Shown here: positions 43,678 to 52,635 of the stretch, one piece after another
Layout: each line of letters starts with the position of its first letter
Numbering within the stretch: position 1 is the stretch's first letter
Assembly (NCBI GenBank): GCA_047975765.1
Contig: JBKEEF010000020.1
Span: 1-64,000, forward strand
Source: JAQWBS01 sp047975765
GTDB lineage: Bacteria > Pseudomonadota > Alphaproteobacteria > RF32 > CAG-239
Direction: 5' to 3'
DNA length: 64,000 nucleotides
Position numbers and translations under genes: made by a program
Notes under the pieces: model-generated
The model's input: only the letters and a program-made list of their open reading frames with translations
What the model was told of the DNA's origin: nothing
The model's database searches: none

Positions 43678-45795
43678 ATGGCAAAATCTGCACAAAATTC
43701 GCCATTTGGTGGCAAAAGTTTTAAAGAGCTTTTCATAGGGGCTTCCAAAAGAGGAGATATCCTTTTTGCATTAGCCGTTGTGTTGATGTTGGTTATTTTG
43801 ATTATGCCTTTGCCACCAACCGTTTTAGACTTTGCATTATCTTTGTCTGTGACAATGGCTTGTGTGTTCTTAATGACAGCAATCTTTGTGGAAAGACCGA
43901 TTGAATTCAGCTCTTTCCCTCTTGTATTGTTGATTGCAACAATTTATCGTCTCTCGCTTAACTTAGCATCAACGAGGTTGATTCTTTCAAACGGAAATCA
44001 GGGGCAAGATGCTGCTGGTCAGGTTATTAAAGCCTTTGGTGGTTTTATTATGGGGAACAATTTTATCATTGGTGTGATTGTTTTTACCATTCTGGTTATC
44101 ATCAACTTTATCGTTATCACCAAAGGTTCTGGGCGTATCGCAGAAGTTGCTGCTCGTTTTGCTTTGGATGCAATGCCTGGTAAACAAATGGCAATTGATG
44201 CTGACTTGTCAGCAGGATTGATTAATGAAGAAGAAGCAAAGAAAAAACGTGAAGATCTTTCAAAAGAAAGTGCTTTCTATGGAGCTATGGATGGTGCATC
44301 TAAATTCGTTCGAGGAGACGCAATCGCTGGTGTTTTAATTGTGATTGTGGAACTTGTAGCCGGTATCATTATTGGAATGGTTCAGCAAGGCATGAGCTTT
44401 GCACAGGCTTCGGATACTTATATTCGTTTGACTGTTGGTGATGGTTTGGTTTCACAAGTACCTGCTTTGATTATTTCTGTTTCTGCTGGTATCTTAGTAA
44501 CCAAAGCAGGCATGACAGATTCAACAGATAAAGTTCTCTTTAAACAAATTTCAAATTATCCAAAAGCTTTGGGTATGAGCTCTTTTATGGCGTTTGCAAT
44601 TGGGTTACTTCCAGGGACACCATTCTTACCATTTGCTTTGTTGGGTACTTTGACTGGTGCTGCAGCTTATTATCTCTCCAATCAACAAAATGAAGCACAA
44701 GCCGAAGCTAAGGTTATGGAAGAGGCTGCTCAAAAACAAGATAAAATCGCCAAGGCTTCTGAAGAGCCTATTGCTAATGCACTTAGAATTGACCCAATCA
44801 GACTTGAAATTGGCTATGGTTTATTGCCATTGATTAATGAAGAAACCAATAAAAAGCTGACAGATCAAATCAAAGCTTTGCGTCGTGCTTTAGCATCTGA
44901 ACTTGGTTTTGTAATGCCTTCTATTCGTATTCAAGATAATATGCAGTTGGAAGCGAACGAATATCACATCTATATCAAAGAAGTGAAGGCAGGCAAGGGT
45001 GAATTGAAATCAACTGGGCTTTTGGTGATGGATCCTCGCGGGGAACCAATTACATTGCCAGGTGAACATACGGTTGAGCCAACCTTCGGATTGAAAGCGA
45101 TGTGGGTTGATCCTTCTTATCGAGAAGAAGCAATGTTCAGGGGTTACACAGTTGTTGATCCTGCAACGGTGGTTACGACACATATTACAGAATTGGTAAA
45201 AGACAATATGCCAGAGCTTCTTTCTTATGCAGAAACACAAAAACTCCTTGATGATTTGGATAAAGGAAACCAAAAACTTGTCAAAGACCTTATTCCTGGA
45301 AAAGTCAGCCAAGGTGCTTTGCAAAGAATTTTACAAAATCTTTTACAAGAACGTGTTTCTATCCGAGATTTGCCAACAATTTTGGAAGGAATTTCTGAAG
45401 CGATTGCGATTACAAACAGTTTGATGATGATTACAGAACATGTTCGAATGAGACTTTCTCGTCAGATTTCTAATTCAAATGCGAATGAATTTGGAATTTT
45501 GCCACTTGTCACACTTTCTCCTGAATGGGAGCATGCTTTTGCTGAAGCAATTGTAGGTGAAGGTGATGATAGACAGTTAGCTATGGCACCAACAGCTCTT
45601 CAAGCTTTTATTGGTAAAGTTCGCCAAGTTGTTGAAGATTTAGCTGTTAAAGGTGAAAATGGGGTTATCTTGACAAGCCCAAATATCAGACCTTTTGTTC
45701 GTTCTATCATTGAACGTTTTAGACCAATGACGGTTGTGATGTCTCAAAATGAAATCCATTCGAAGGTCAAAATCAAAACGGTTGCACAAATCTAG
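43678..45795 (+). CDS. flhA: Flagellar export protein FlhA
   Basis: Core of the type III export gate, 705 residues. Eight membrane segments in the first ~330 residues; the conserved FHIPEP-like cytoplasmic loop region is seen around RIAEVAARFALDAMPGKQMAIDADL (shown in part: ALDAMPGKQMAIDADL). The large cytoplasmic domain follows (DPIRLEIGYGLLPLI onwards; VRMRLSRQI; ILTSPNIRPFVR). Start codon four bases after flbD's stop. Confidence 0.96.
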   Translation: MAKSAQNSPFGGKSFKELFIGASKRGDILFALAVVLMLVILIMPLPPTVLDFALSLSVTMACVFLMTAIFVERPIEFSSFPLVLLIATIYRLSLNLASTRLILSNGNQGQDAAGQVIKAFGGFIMGNNFIIGVIVFTILVIINFIVITKGSGRIAEVAARFALDAMPGKQMAIDADLSAGLINEEEAKKKREDLSKESAFYGAMDGASKFVRGDAIAGVLIVIVELVAGIIIGMVQQGMSFAQASDTYIRLTVGDGLVSQVPALIISVSAGILVTKAGMTDSTDKVLFKQISNYPKALGMSSFMAFAIGLLPGTPFLPFALLGTLTGAAAYYLSNQQNEAQAEAKVMEEAAQKQDKIAKASEEPIANALRIDPIRLEIGYGLLPLINEETNKKLTDQIKALRRALASELGFVMPSIRIQDNMQLEANEYHIYIKEVKAGKGELKSTGLLVMDPRGEPITLPGEHTVEPTFGLKAMWVDPSYREEAMFRGYTVVDPATVVTTHITELVKDNMPELLSYAETQKLLDDLDKGNQKLVKDLIPGKVSQGALQRILQNLLQERVSIRDLPTILEGISEAIAITNSLMMITEHVRMRLSRQISNSNANEFGILPLVTLSPEWEHAFAEAIVGEGDDRQLAMAPTALQAFIGKVRQVVEDLAVKGENGVILTSPNIRPFVRSIIERFRPMTVVMSQNEIHSKVKIKTVAQI

Positions 45796-45804
45796 GAGTT
45801 CTAA

Positions 45805-46758
45805 ATGAAAATTAAAAAGTTTACAGCTCCAAATATGACTCAAGCCATGGACTTAATTCGTCAGGAACTTGGTGAAAATGCTATCATTATTTCTTCAGAG
45901 CAAATGAAAGAGGGTGGGGTTGTTGTCACAGCTGCCATTGAGAAAGATGATATTATTTTCAGGGAAGATGAAACTGTTGAAATCACTCCTTTTCGCCGAG
46001 TTTTTGATGATTCAATTGTCAGAGATTGCTTGGAATATCATTTTGTGATTGATGTTTTGAAAGAACGTATTTTGAGTATGGTTAGAACTTTGAATAAAGA
46101 ACTTCAAATTGCTGACGAAAAGAAACTTTTAGAAAAATGTTTTGATAATATTTTTACTTTTGCAGAAATAATGGATTTGAAAAATCCTATAAAGATTTTC
46201 ACAGGGGTAACAGGAAGTGGTAAATCGACAGCAATTGCAAAAGTGGCTACTCAAGCGAAGATAAAAAGACTTAAAACACTTATTGTCAGTACAGACAATG
46301 TTCGAGCAGGTGCAAACAAGCAACTTGAAGCTTTCGCAAATATTTTGCAGACAGAATTCAAATTTGTGAAATCTGGAAAAATGTTATTTGATTTGGTTGA
46401 AAATTCTAAAGATTTTTATGACTTGATTTTGATTGACACACCGGGGATTAATCCTTTTGTAGAAAGTGAAGTTGAAAAAATTGTCAGTGTATTGGAAGCA
46501 GTTAATGGCGATGTTATTTTGACACTTGATTGTGGTAGAAATACTTATGAAGCAGTTGAAATTGCTGATATATTCGTGAAAATGGGTGCAAAATATTTAT
46601 TGCCGACGAGATTGGATTTAACAAGGAGAATTGGTTCAATTCTTTCTGTGGCAAGTTGTTTGAATATGTCTTTTTGTTCTGCAAGTGTGAGCGGAAGTAT
46701 CGTTAAAGGTTTGGCGACAGTTGATAATAAGTCGCTTGTAAAGTTGATTTTGGCGTAA
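45805..46758 (+). CDS. flhF: SRP-like GTPase FlhF
   Basis: GTPase that sets position and number of flagella. The 317 residues open with KIKKFTAPNMTQAMDLIRQELGENAIIIS, the standard FlhF N-terminus (shown: KIKKFTAPNMTQAMDLIRQE). The NG domain has P-loop GVTGSGKST, DNVRAGANKQLEAF, DTPG and TRLDLTRRIGSIL. It is shorter than E. coli/Vibrio-type FlhF (~500), lacking most of the basic B domain. Upstream of flhG in an operon. Confidence 0.93.
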   Translation: MKIKKFTAPNMTQAMDLIRQELGENAIIISSEQMKEGGVVVTAAIEKDDIIFREDETVEITPFRRVFDDSIVRDCLEYHFVIDVLKERILSMVRTLNKELQIADEKKLLEKCFDNIFTFAEIMDLKNPIKIFTGVTGSGKSTAIAKVATQAKIKRLKTLIVSTDNVRAGANKQLEAFANILQTEFKFVKSGKMLFDLVENSKDFYDLILIDTPGINPFVESEVEKIVSVLEAVNGDVILTLDCGRNTYEAVEIADIFVKMGAKYLLPTRLDLTRRIGSILSVASCLNMSFCSASVSGSIVKGLATVDNKSLVKLILA

Positions 46759-46771
46759 GAGGAGAGTGTTT

Positions 46772-47581
46772 ATGGAAGATAATAGCGAAAACTTGGCTGT
46801 TGCCCCTAGAAAGGAGCTGCATAAGTCGACGAGAAAAGGCAGAAATATGATTGCCGTTGCTTCCGGAAAAGGTGGCGTTGGAAAGACATGGTTTTCCATT
46901 ACGTTGGCTCAGGCTTTTAGTATTTATAAAGAAAGAACTTTGCTCTTTGATGGAGACTTAGGTCTTGCGAATGTTGATATACAATTAGGTATGATGGTTG
47001 AAAATGATATTGGTAGTGTTGTTGCTGGAAATATGACACTTAATCAAGTCGTTTACAATTGCGATAAGGCAAAAATTGATGTGATTGCTGGACGTTCTGG
47101 TTCCGCAGGCTTAGCTTCCATGCCAATAGGAAGATTACAAATTTTAGCAGAAGATTTGGCTCTTCTTGCTTCAAACTATGACAAGATAATCTTGGATATG
47201 GGTGCCGGTGTTGAAAAACCTGTTAGAATTCTTTCTGGGATGGCTGAGCAAGTGATTGTGGTTTGCACAGATGAACCAACATCACTCACAGATGGTTATG
47301 CTTTCATCAAAATCATGACAATGCAGTATCCTAAAACAAAGATAAACATTGTAATTAATCAGGCAAATTCTTTGAGAGAAGGTCAAAGAACTTATGAAAC
47401 TTTGCTTAATGCTTGTCGAAATTTCTTGAAAATTTCTCCTCAGCTTTTGGGGGTTATTCGTAGAGATACAAGAGTTCGAGATTCAATTAGAAACCAAACT
47501 CCAATCATCAACCGCTATCCAACATCTGAGGCAACAGAAGATGTTTTAGCAATTGCCAGAAAGCTTTTAGAAAATGAATAA
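46772..47581 (+). CDS. flhG: MinD-like ATPase FlhG/FleN
   Basis: ParA/MinD family ATPase of 269 residues that limits flagellar number with FlhF. It shows the deviant Walker A KGGVGKTW, the switch region DGDLGLANVDIQLG, and IILDMGAGVEKP. The start at ATG 46772 has GGAGAG upstream; a GTG at 46766 would overlap that site. Its stop overlaps the start of the next gene (ATGA), so translation is coupled. Confidence 0.93.
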   Translation: MEDNSENLAVAPRKELHKSTRKGRNMIAVASGKGGVGKTWFSITLAQAFSIYKERTLLFDGDLGLANVDIQLGMMVENDIGSVVAGNMTLNQVVYNCDKAKIDVIAGRSGSAGLASMPIGRLQILAEDLALLASNYDKIILDMGAGVEKPVRILSGMAEQVIVVCTDEPTSLTDGYAFIKIMTMQYPKTKINIVINQANSLREGQRTYETLLNACRNFLKISPQLLGVIRRDTRVRDSIRNQTPIINRYPTSEATEDVLAIARKLLENE

Positions 47582-49232
47582 TTTCATTCCTCAAATCAGT
47601 TTAACTCAACTTGCGGCAATGCTTGTCGAGGATAAATTGGTGGGAGGAGCGATTAAAGATTTTCCGATTGATTTGTCAGGGTTCAAGCCCAATCAAACAA
47701 TGTTTATGCAGATTGTGGTTGAGAATGATTTGCTTTCTTCAAAATCACCAATAAATGCACAAGTGCTGGCTGAAAATGGACAAGAAATTCCAGTTAAAAT
47801 AAGTTTGGATAAAGCGCTTGTTTTGCCACAGAATTCAGAGGGAAAAGCAGAGCTTAAAATTGTTTCAAATGTAGGGAATGAAATTAAGTTTAAGCTTTTA
47901 TCTGTTGATGGAAAAAGTTCTGAAAATTTTGTAGTTTCAGAAAAAAATATTCTTCCTCAATCTGAAAATAAAACACTTAACGTTAAAATTGATAATACTC
48001 CAATCATCAAAAACTTGAGTAATATTCAAGACAAATCAGAAGTTGTTTCTACGGTTAAGTTAGATAAGGTTTTAGAAGTTGTCAAAACTCAAATTGCAGA
48101 AACATCCAAGACATCTCAAGTTTCTCAATCATCTTCAAAAATTGCTTCTGATATTTCAAAATTCATAGCTTCAGAAACTTTGAAGACACTTTCAAAAGAA
48201 CTTACTGGTTTAGAACTTAAATTCTCAGTGAAGGAAGTTCTGCCAAGTGAAGCTCAAATCAAGGCAGCAGGCACAGAAAGTAAGCTAGAACTCATTCAAA
48301 GGGCAATATCTCTTATTGAAAAAAGCATACCAAAGCTAAGTATGTTTACTGAAGGTAAAGCAGATGTTTCAAAAAGTATTCTTCTTTCTATGCCTCAAAT
48401 TAAGGAAGAACTGGCTGCTCTGAAAGATGTTCCGATTTTGGCTCGTGTTGATAAAGTTTTTGAAAATAATAATTTTGTGCTTAAAACAAGCTTGGGAGAT
48501 TTACTGCTTAAATCTGATTTAAAATTGGTGCAGGGAAAAGAAATTTTGTTGAATTTATCAGATGTTGTCTATACCAAAAATGAAACCGCTTTACAAAAAA
48601 ATCCTGCTGATATTGTTTTGAAACTTGTTTCTCCAAAGTTTGAAAGCATCATTGCTTCTAAGTTGCCAAATTTTACTCAGCCAAAAGCTATTACCAATCT
48701 TGTTTCTTACGTGAAGGCTGTTGCTCAACAAGACCTCAAAATTTGGTTGGGTAATGAAGTTGTTGAAAAGCTTTCTAGAGGGGGTGTTGAAGGAAGAGAA
48801 ACTTTAACAAATCTTAGTAATTTAGCATCTAGTCATTTGAAGGAAACTCCAAACTGGCGTTTTGTTGAAGCTCCTTTTATGTTGGATGAAAATTTTTCAA
48901 AATTCAAGGTTGCGATCAAAAAAAATAAAGAACAAGAATCTAAGCGAAAAAATCAGGCAAAAAGTGGAACTCGTTTTATTGTCGATACAGAATTTAGTAT
49001 GCTTGGTGCAATTCAGTTTGACGGATATACACTCAAAAAAGACCGCCGATTTGATTTGATTATGAGAACAGAAAAAGAATTTGTTGAAGATGTTTATTCA
49101 AATATTGTGAAACTGTTTAAAATTACATTGAATGAACTTGAATATTTGGGCAATATTAAAGTCAATGCTAAAGAGAGCTTTGTGAAAATTAATGAAGACG
49201 AAACAGTCTTTTATGAAGGTTTTTATATATAG
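47574..49232 (+). CDS. Second FliK-like flagellar protein
   Basis: Protein of 552 residues with a long Lys/Ser/Glu-rich N-terminal and central part and a C-terminal domain (residues ~430-552) of the pattern WRFVEAPFM...RFIVDTEFSMLGAIQFDGYTLKKDRRFDLIMRTE. This layout matches the FliK-like hook-length/export-control proteins encoded after flhG in alphaproteobacteria, distinct from the fliK at 33562. Start overlaps flhG (ATGA). Possibly a second ruler or a length regulator; its role is not settled. Confidence 0.7.
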   Translation: MNNFIPQISLTQLAAMLVEDKLVGGAIKDFPIDLSGFKPNQTMFMQIVVENDLLSSKSPINAQVLAENGQEIPVKISLDKALVLPQNSEGKAELKIVSNVGNEIKFKLLSVDGKSSENFVVSEKNILPQSENKTLNVKIDNTPIIKNLSNIQDKSEVVSTVKLDKVLEVVKTQIAETSKTSQVSQSSSKIASDISKFIASETLKTLSKELTGLELKFSVKEVLPSEAQIKAAGTESKLELIQRAISLIEKSIPKLSMFTEGKADVSKSILLSMPQIKEELAALKDVPILARVDKVFENNNFVLKTSLGDLLLKSDLKLVQGKEILLNLSDVVYTKNETALQKNPADIVLKLVSPKFESIIASKLPNFTQPKAITNLVSYVKAVAQQDLKIWLGNEVVEKLSRGGVEGRETLTNLSNLASSHLKETPNWRFVEAPFMLDENFSKFKVAIKKNKEQESKRKNQAKSGTRFIVDTEFSMLGAIQFDGYTLKKDRRFDLIMRTEKEFVEDVYSNIVKLFKITLNELEYLGNIKVNAKESFVKINEDETVFYEGFYI

Positions 49233-49247
49233 ATTGAGAGAAAGCTA

Positions 49248-50402
49248 ATGATGTATGATCCTAAAGGATATTATGAAGTTTTAGAGGCCCACCCAGATGC
49301 AAGTGATGATGAAATAAAGAAAAACTATCGTCGTATTGCTAAAGTTTGGCACCCTGACCAAAATGATAGTGAAGAAGCTCTAGAAATGTTTCAAAAAATT
49401 TCCGTAGCTTACGACGTTTTCAAAGATGAGAAAAAAAGACTCACTTATGATTTGTTGGCTCAAATATATGGCGAAAAAGATTTTCCAGAGATGTTTGCTC
49501 TGAAAGTTTATAGTAATAAAAAAGGTGTCGAAGATGTGACAGTTCGTGCGCTTCGTCAAGAAATTGTGATTGGAAAATTCTATAAATATCTTTTCAAAAG
49601 TGATGTTGAACATTGCAATTTGAATGAGGCAAAATGGATTGTTTTTAGAGCTTCAATTTTGAACTGGTTTGCAGGTTGGTGGACAATTAAAGGAGCATTC
49701 CTAAATCTTAAGACAATTATCAATAATTTTAGAAAGATTGGGAAAAATAATCAAGATAATCTGAAACTATTGATTCATAATGCTTTGGCTTATCAGCAAG
49801 AAGAAAAAAATGAACAAGCTTTTCTTTCAGCTGCGATTGCTAATTCTTATGCAAATGTACATCAAAAAAATCTTTTGAAAAAATTTGTTTCAGAGTTGAG
49901 TATCAAAAGTTCTGCCAAGGCAGTTGCTTGGAACTATTTCCCATTAAAACTCATTCAACTCATTATTCCTGCTCTTATTTTTTTTGGTGTTGTTTTTTAT
50001 GGTTCTCCAAAGAATATAAATCTTGGGGAGTTTTATCAAAATTTGTTTAAAGAAAAAGAATTGAACTACTATCAAGAAGTCAAATATATGCGGGGAAATC
50101 GTGGGGTTGATGATGTGATTGTTTCAAAGGTTTTTGATATTCCTGTTGATGTTCATGATGATAAATTTTTATTCCATTTAAGAGGGAAAACAAAAGTGAT
50201 GTTTGCCCCAGGCGAAAACTTTGATGTTGTTGGCATTGTTGGTGCCAAAACAACCGTTCGTGTAACAGGATATACACCTGACAAAGTTTGGTATCGTATT
50301 TTATTGGATAATGGACAAATGGGTTTTGTCCGTGCAGAATCCTTAAAAAAAGGAGTTGGAAATGCAATCCCAGATGAGAGTAAAGTATATAAACCAATAT
50401 AA
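49248..50402 (+). CDS. Membrane-anchored J-domain protein with SH3-like C-terminus
   Basis: Protein of 384 residues, possibly a co-chaperone for DnaK. The N-terminal J domain (residues 5-70) has YYEVLEAHPDASDDEIKKNYRR and the HPD motif as WHPDQ. A helical middle region follows, one membrane helix (~235-253, LIQLIIPALIFFGVVFYG), and a C-terminal domain with an SH3-like pattern (GIVGAKTTVRVTGYTPDKVWYRILLDNGQMGFV, shown: VWYRILLDNGQMGFV). It begins 15 bases after the second FliK-like gene and appears to end the flagellar operon. The membrane location and link to flagella are inference from context. Confidence 0.75.
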   Translation: MMYDPKGYYEVLEAHPDASDDEIKKNYRRIAKVWHPDQNDSEEALEMFQKISVAYDVFKDEKKRLTYDLLAQIYGEKDFPEMFALKVYSNKKGVEDVTVRALRQEIVIGKFYKYLFKSDVEHCNLNEAKWIVFRASILNWFAGWWTIKGAFLNLKTIINNFRKIGKNNQDNLKLLIHNALAYQQEEKNEQAFLSAAIANSYANVHQKNLLKKFVSELSIKSSAKAVAWNYFPLKLIQLIIPALIFFGVVFYGSPKNINLGEFYQNLFKEKELNYYQEVKYMRGNRGVDDVIVSKVFDIPVDVHDDKFLFHLRGKTKVMFAPGENFDVVGIVGAKTTVRVTGYTPDKVWYRILLDNGQMGFVRAESLKKGVGNAIPDESKVYKPI

Positions 50403-50501
50403 TTGTTTTTTTGTCTAATTTTTAATTGACAAGGGAAATTTATTTTTATAAAATTTTAAGTAACAAATAATTATTTTATTAACTATTAAATTTCATAAGT
50501 T

Positions 50502-50966
50502 ATGGAAACAACAAATTCATTAGAACTCAGAGATGCTTTTGGTGTACATTCTCTTTTGTCAGACACTTCACTCATTGAATCAGAAAACGTTGAAAGCTAT
50601 ATGACAACATCTTTCTATGACGATGGACATTGTGATCTTGCCGGCCTACGTGTTTTTGAAAAAAAATCTGGAGAGACAGTGATTTCGCTGAATGAATTAA
50701 GCGAATATAAAGGCTTAAAAAAAGGGCAAGTTTTTTCTGTGAAATATCAGGAAATTTGCCGAAGCAGTGAAAGCCAGACAAAAAATGGGTTTGGTCTCAA
50801 TTTCTCTGAGACGATTGTTTCTGGTCTTAAAGATTGGATTGTAAAGTTTTACAAAGGATTAGGGCGTTGTGGTGTGGATATTCACGATCAGCTCTTAAAT
50901 TTGAAAGTTTCTTTCATCTTGAGAGACCGTGGACGTACAAAGGTTTACCTTGAGTTCGTTCGCTAG
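50502..50966 (+). CDS. Hypothetical protein, 154 aa
   Basis: Unknown soluble protein of 154 residues (METTNSLELRDAFGVHSLLS), with a predicted beta-rich centre (GLRVFEKKSGETVISLNELSEYKGL, shown: GETVISLNELSEYKGL) and a C-terminal DRGRTKVYLEFVR. No Shine-Dalgarno sequence: the start is preceded by AAATTTCATAAGTT, as in the membrane-protein array at 23-26 kb. It has a private terminator and a small downstream gene in the same style. No family recognised. Confidence 0.6.
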   Translation: METTNSLELRDAFGVHSLLSDTSLIESENVESYMTTSFYDDGHCDLAGLRVFEKKSGETVISLNELSEYKGLKKGQVFSVKYQEICRSSESQTKNGFGLNFSETIVSGLKDWIVKFYKGLGRCGVDIHDQLLNLKVSFILRDRGRTKVYLEFVR

Positions 50967-50975
50967 AAAAGAATA

Positions 50976-51015
50976 AAAAAAGGAAGGGTTTTGAAAAAAA
51001 ATCTTTCCTTTTTTA
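50976..51015 (+). terminator. Terminator of the 154-aa gene
   Basis: AAAAAAGGAA (50976-50985) pairs with TTCCTTTTTT after a long A-rich loop; one G-U pair extends the stem. Confidence 0.7.
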
Positions 51016-51049
51016 GTAAGGCTAAAAAATATAATCAATTATTATAGTT

Positions 51050-51211
51050 ATGAAGGAAGAAAATAATCATGAAAATACTGAGGAAGCTAAAGTTGACGAG
51101 GTATTATGTTCAGAAGAGTCAACAACAAATGATGTAACAGCAAGAGTTGAAGGTTCTGCGCGTGAAAATGATATTGATGGCTTTTATGGTTTCAGAAAAC
51201 CCCTAGGCTGA
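51050..51211 (+). CDS. Small acidic hypothetical protein, 53 aa
   Basis: Open frame of 53 codons starting MKEENNHENTEEAKVDEV and ending IDGFYGFRKPLG. The first 40 residues are Glu-rich and disordered, the last 12 contain Phe/Tyr/Arg. The start context TTATAGTTATG has no Shine-Dalgarno sequence, as in the upstream gene. A strong terminator follows immediately, which supports it as a real transcription unit. No family. Confidence 0.5.
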   Translation: MKEENNHENTEEAKVDEVLCSEESTTNDVTARVEGSARENDIDGFYGFRKPLG

Positions 51212-51225
51212 TTTATTCTTTTATT

Positions 51226-51262
51226 AAAAGCTAATTTCTATAAGGGAAATTAGCTTTTCGAT
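51226..51262. terminator. Strong terminator
   Basis: AAAAGCTAATTTC (51226-51238) pairs perfectly with GAAATTAGCTTTT (51246-51258). It separates the small gene from the minus-strand phosphoesterase. Confidence 0.88.
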
Positions 51263-51278
51263 TTTTAAAACTTATTGA

Positions 51279-52070
51279 TTATTCTGGTTTAATGATAATT
51301 TGTTCAACTTTGATTGCTAGACCTGTCGTGTCATCTGTTTCCACAAAGATACCGCAAAGCGTTCCTTTTTCAGCAGCAGGAACAAGTCTTCCAGCATTGA
51401 CTTTGCCCAAGGCTCTGTCAATGGGTTGTTCAGGATTGAAACCGAGAACAGATTCATAATCTCCACACATTCCGACATCTGTTTGATATGCGGTTCCCTT
51501 TGGTAAAATTCGAACATCTGAAGTTGGAACATGCGTATGAGTTCCAACAACAGCAGAAACTCTACCATCTAAAAAATATCCAACAGAAAGTTTTTCTGAG
51601 GTTGCTTCAGCATGAATGTCTACAAAAATTGCATGGATATTTTTTCCCAAAATGTAATTTTTTAAAAGACCATCAATGGTATGAAAAGGGTTATCCATTG
51701 GCTCCATAAAAACACGACCTTGGATTTGGGTAATAAGGATTTTCTTACCATTTAAAAGTTCAATTTCGCAAAAACCTCTCCCTGGAGCAAGTGGAGAAAA
51801 ATTAAGGGGACGGATAATCTTTTTACATTCACTCATATAAGGAATGATTTCAGATTTATCAAAAGCATGATTGCCAGTGACAATTGCGTCAACACCATTT
51901 TTGAAAAATTCGTCACACATACCAGGTGTGATTCCAAAGCCATGAGCAGCATTTTCACCATTAACAATGAGAATATCAGGAGAATATTTTTCTTTGAGCG
52001 TTCCAATGTTATTGAGAACGGCTTCCCTTCCTGGTCTGCTGACCACATCACCGCAATAGACTATTTTCAC
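51279..52070 (-). CDS. YmdB-family metallophosphoesterase
   Basis: Protein of 263 residues of the YmdB/TIGR00282 family, a metal-dependent 2',3'-cyclic nucleotide phosphodiesterase-like enzyme. Metal-site motifs in order: YCGDVVSRPGR, NGENAAHGFGI, TGNHAFDK, DIHAEATSEK, GTHTHVPT, and DVGMCGDYESVLG. The position downstream of 6S RNA/zapA matches alphaproteobacterial context, but the usual 5-formyltetrahydrofolate cyclo-ligase gene is absent here. Confidence 0.9.
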   Translation of the reverse strand: MKIVYCGDVVSRPGREAVLNNIGTLKEKYSPDILIVNGENAAHGFGITPGMCDEFFKNGVDAIVTGNHAFDKSEIIPYMSECKKIIRPLNFSPLAPGRGFCEIELLNGKKILITQIQGRVFMEPMDNPFHTIDGLLKNYILGKNIHAIFVDIHAEATSEKLSVGYFLDGRVSAVVGTHTHVPTSDVRILPKGTAYQTDVGMCGDYESVLGFNPEQPIDRALGKVNAGRLVPAAEKGTLCGIFVETDDTTGLAIKVEQIIIKPE

Positions 52071-52097
52071 ATTTATTCCTTATTTTAGTTTAAACAA

Positions 52098-52123
52098 AAA
52101 TTCCCCAGCAAAGAACAGGGGAA
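52098..52123 (-). terminator. Terminator of 6S RNA
   Basis: On the minus strand, TTCCCC pairs with GGGGAA (52101-52106 and 52118-52123), followed by a T run (52096-52100). Confidence 0.85.
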
Positions 52124-52124
52124 A

Positions 52125-52292
52125 ATGAAGAGGGGCCATCTGACCGTAATAATACATTCTAATCACGAACCGCAAAAACAAAGTGGGTGCCATATAATCA
52201 AGCCTCGACCTGAACAGAGACAGCTCCCTAATATATAACGTTGGCTCGGAAGATCTGCGGAGAACTACCTGAAAGACAGCTCACCCTCTCAT
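52125..52292 (-). ncRNA. ssrS: 6S RNA
   Basis: An RNA of about 168 bases that mimics an open promoter and sequesters the sigma70 holoenzyme. Minus-strand ATGAGAGGG (from 52292) pairs with CCCTCTTCAT (to 52125) with one bulge as the closing stem. The interior contains GAGCTGTCT (52274-52282) and GGGAGCTGTCTCTG (52220-52233), AGCTGTC direct elements common in alphaproteobacterial 6S. Position directly downstream of zapA is the classic 6S location. A promoter and terminator frame it. No coding frame fits. The assignment rests on context, ends and closing stem rather than on a model search. Confidence 0.75.
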
Positions 52293-52299
52293 AAGAAAT

Positions 52300-52328
52300 A
52301 ATATATACTATTTAGAGGTTGTTTACAA
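52300..52328 (-). promoter_or_regulatory. Promoter of 6S RNA inside the zapA 3' end
   Basis: On the minus strand, TTGTAA (52328-52323), 17 bases, TATATT (52305-52300). The -35 overlaps the last zapA codons, and transcription would start close to 52293, the predicted 5' end of 6S RNA. Confidence 0.6.
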
Positions 52329-52635
52329 TAGAATTTATCTTAGTTGTTATAGATTTTAGTTCAGAAGCAATCTTTTCGTCTTGTGCTTCTAAAACTTTGA
52401 AATCAACTGCTTGATTTTCAGGGTTTTCTATTTTCTTTCTTGCTTCAGAAAGTTCATCAGCAATGAGCAAGCCAACCATAGCCAGAAGCATAGCTTCGCT
52501 GGTTTGAGTTGCACCACCAATGAGTTTTGCTTTTTCATCAAGAATTTGTGAGAGTTTTATGATTCTTGATTCTTGCCCGTCTTCACAGACAATTGCATAT
52601 TCTCTTGAATTAATTGTTATAGTTACTTGTGCCAT
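52312..52635 (-). CDS. zapA: Cell division protein ZapA
   Basis: FtsZ-ring associated protein. The 107 residues begin MAQVTITINSREYAIVCEDGQESRI, the alphaproteobacterial ZapA signature (shown: MAQVTITINSREYAIVCEDG), followed by LMAMVGLLIADEL-type helix (MLLAMVGLLIADELSEARK). Start taken at ATG 52635; a TTG at 52644 is less typical. It overlaps the end of the upstream gene by ~26 bases. Confidence 0.9.
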   Translation of the reverse strand: MAQVTITINSREYAIVCEDGQESRIIKLSQILDEKAKLIGGATQTSEAMLLAMVGLLIADELSEARKKIENPENQAVDFKVLEAQDEKIASELKSITTKINSIVNNL

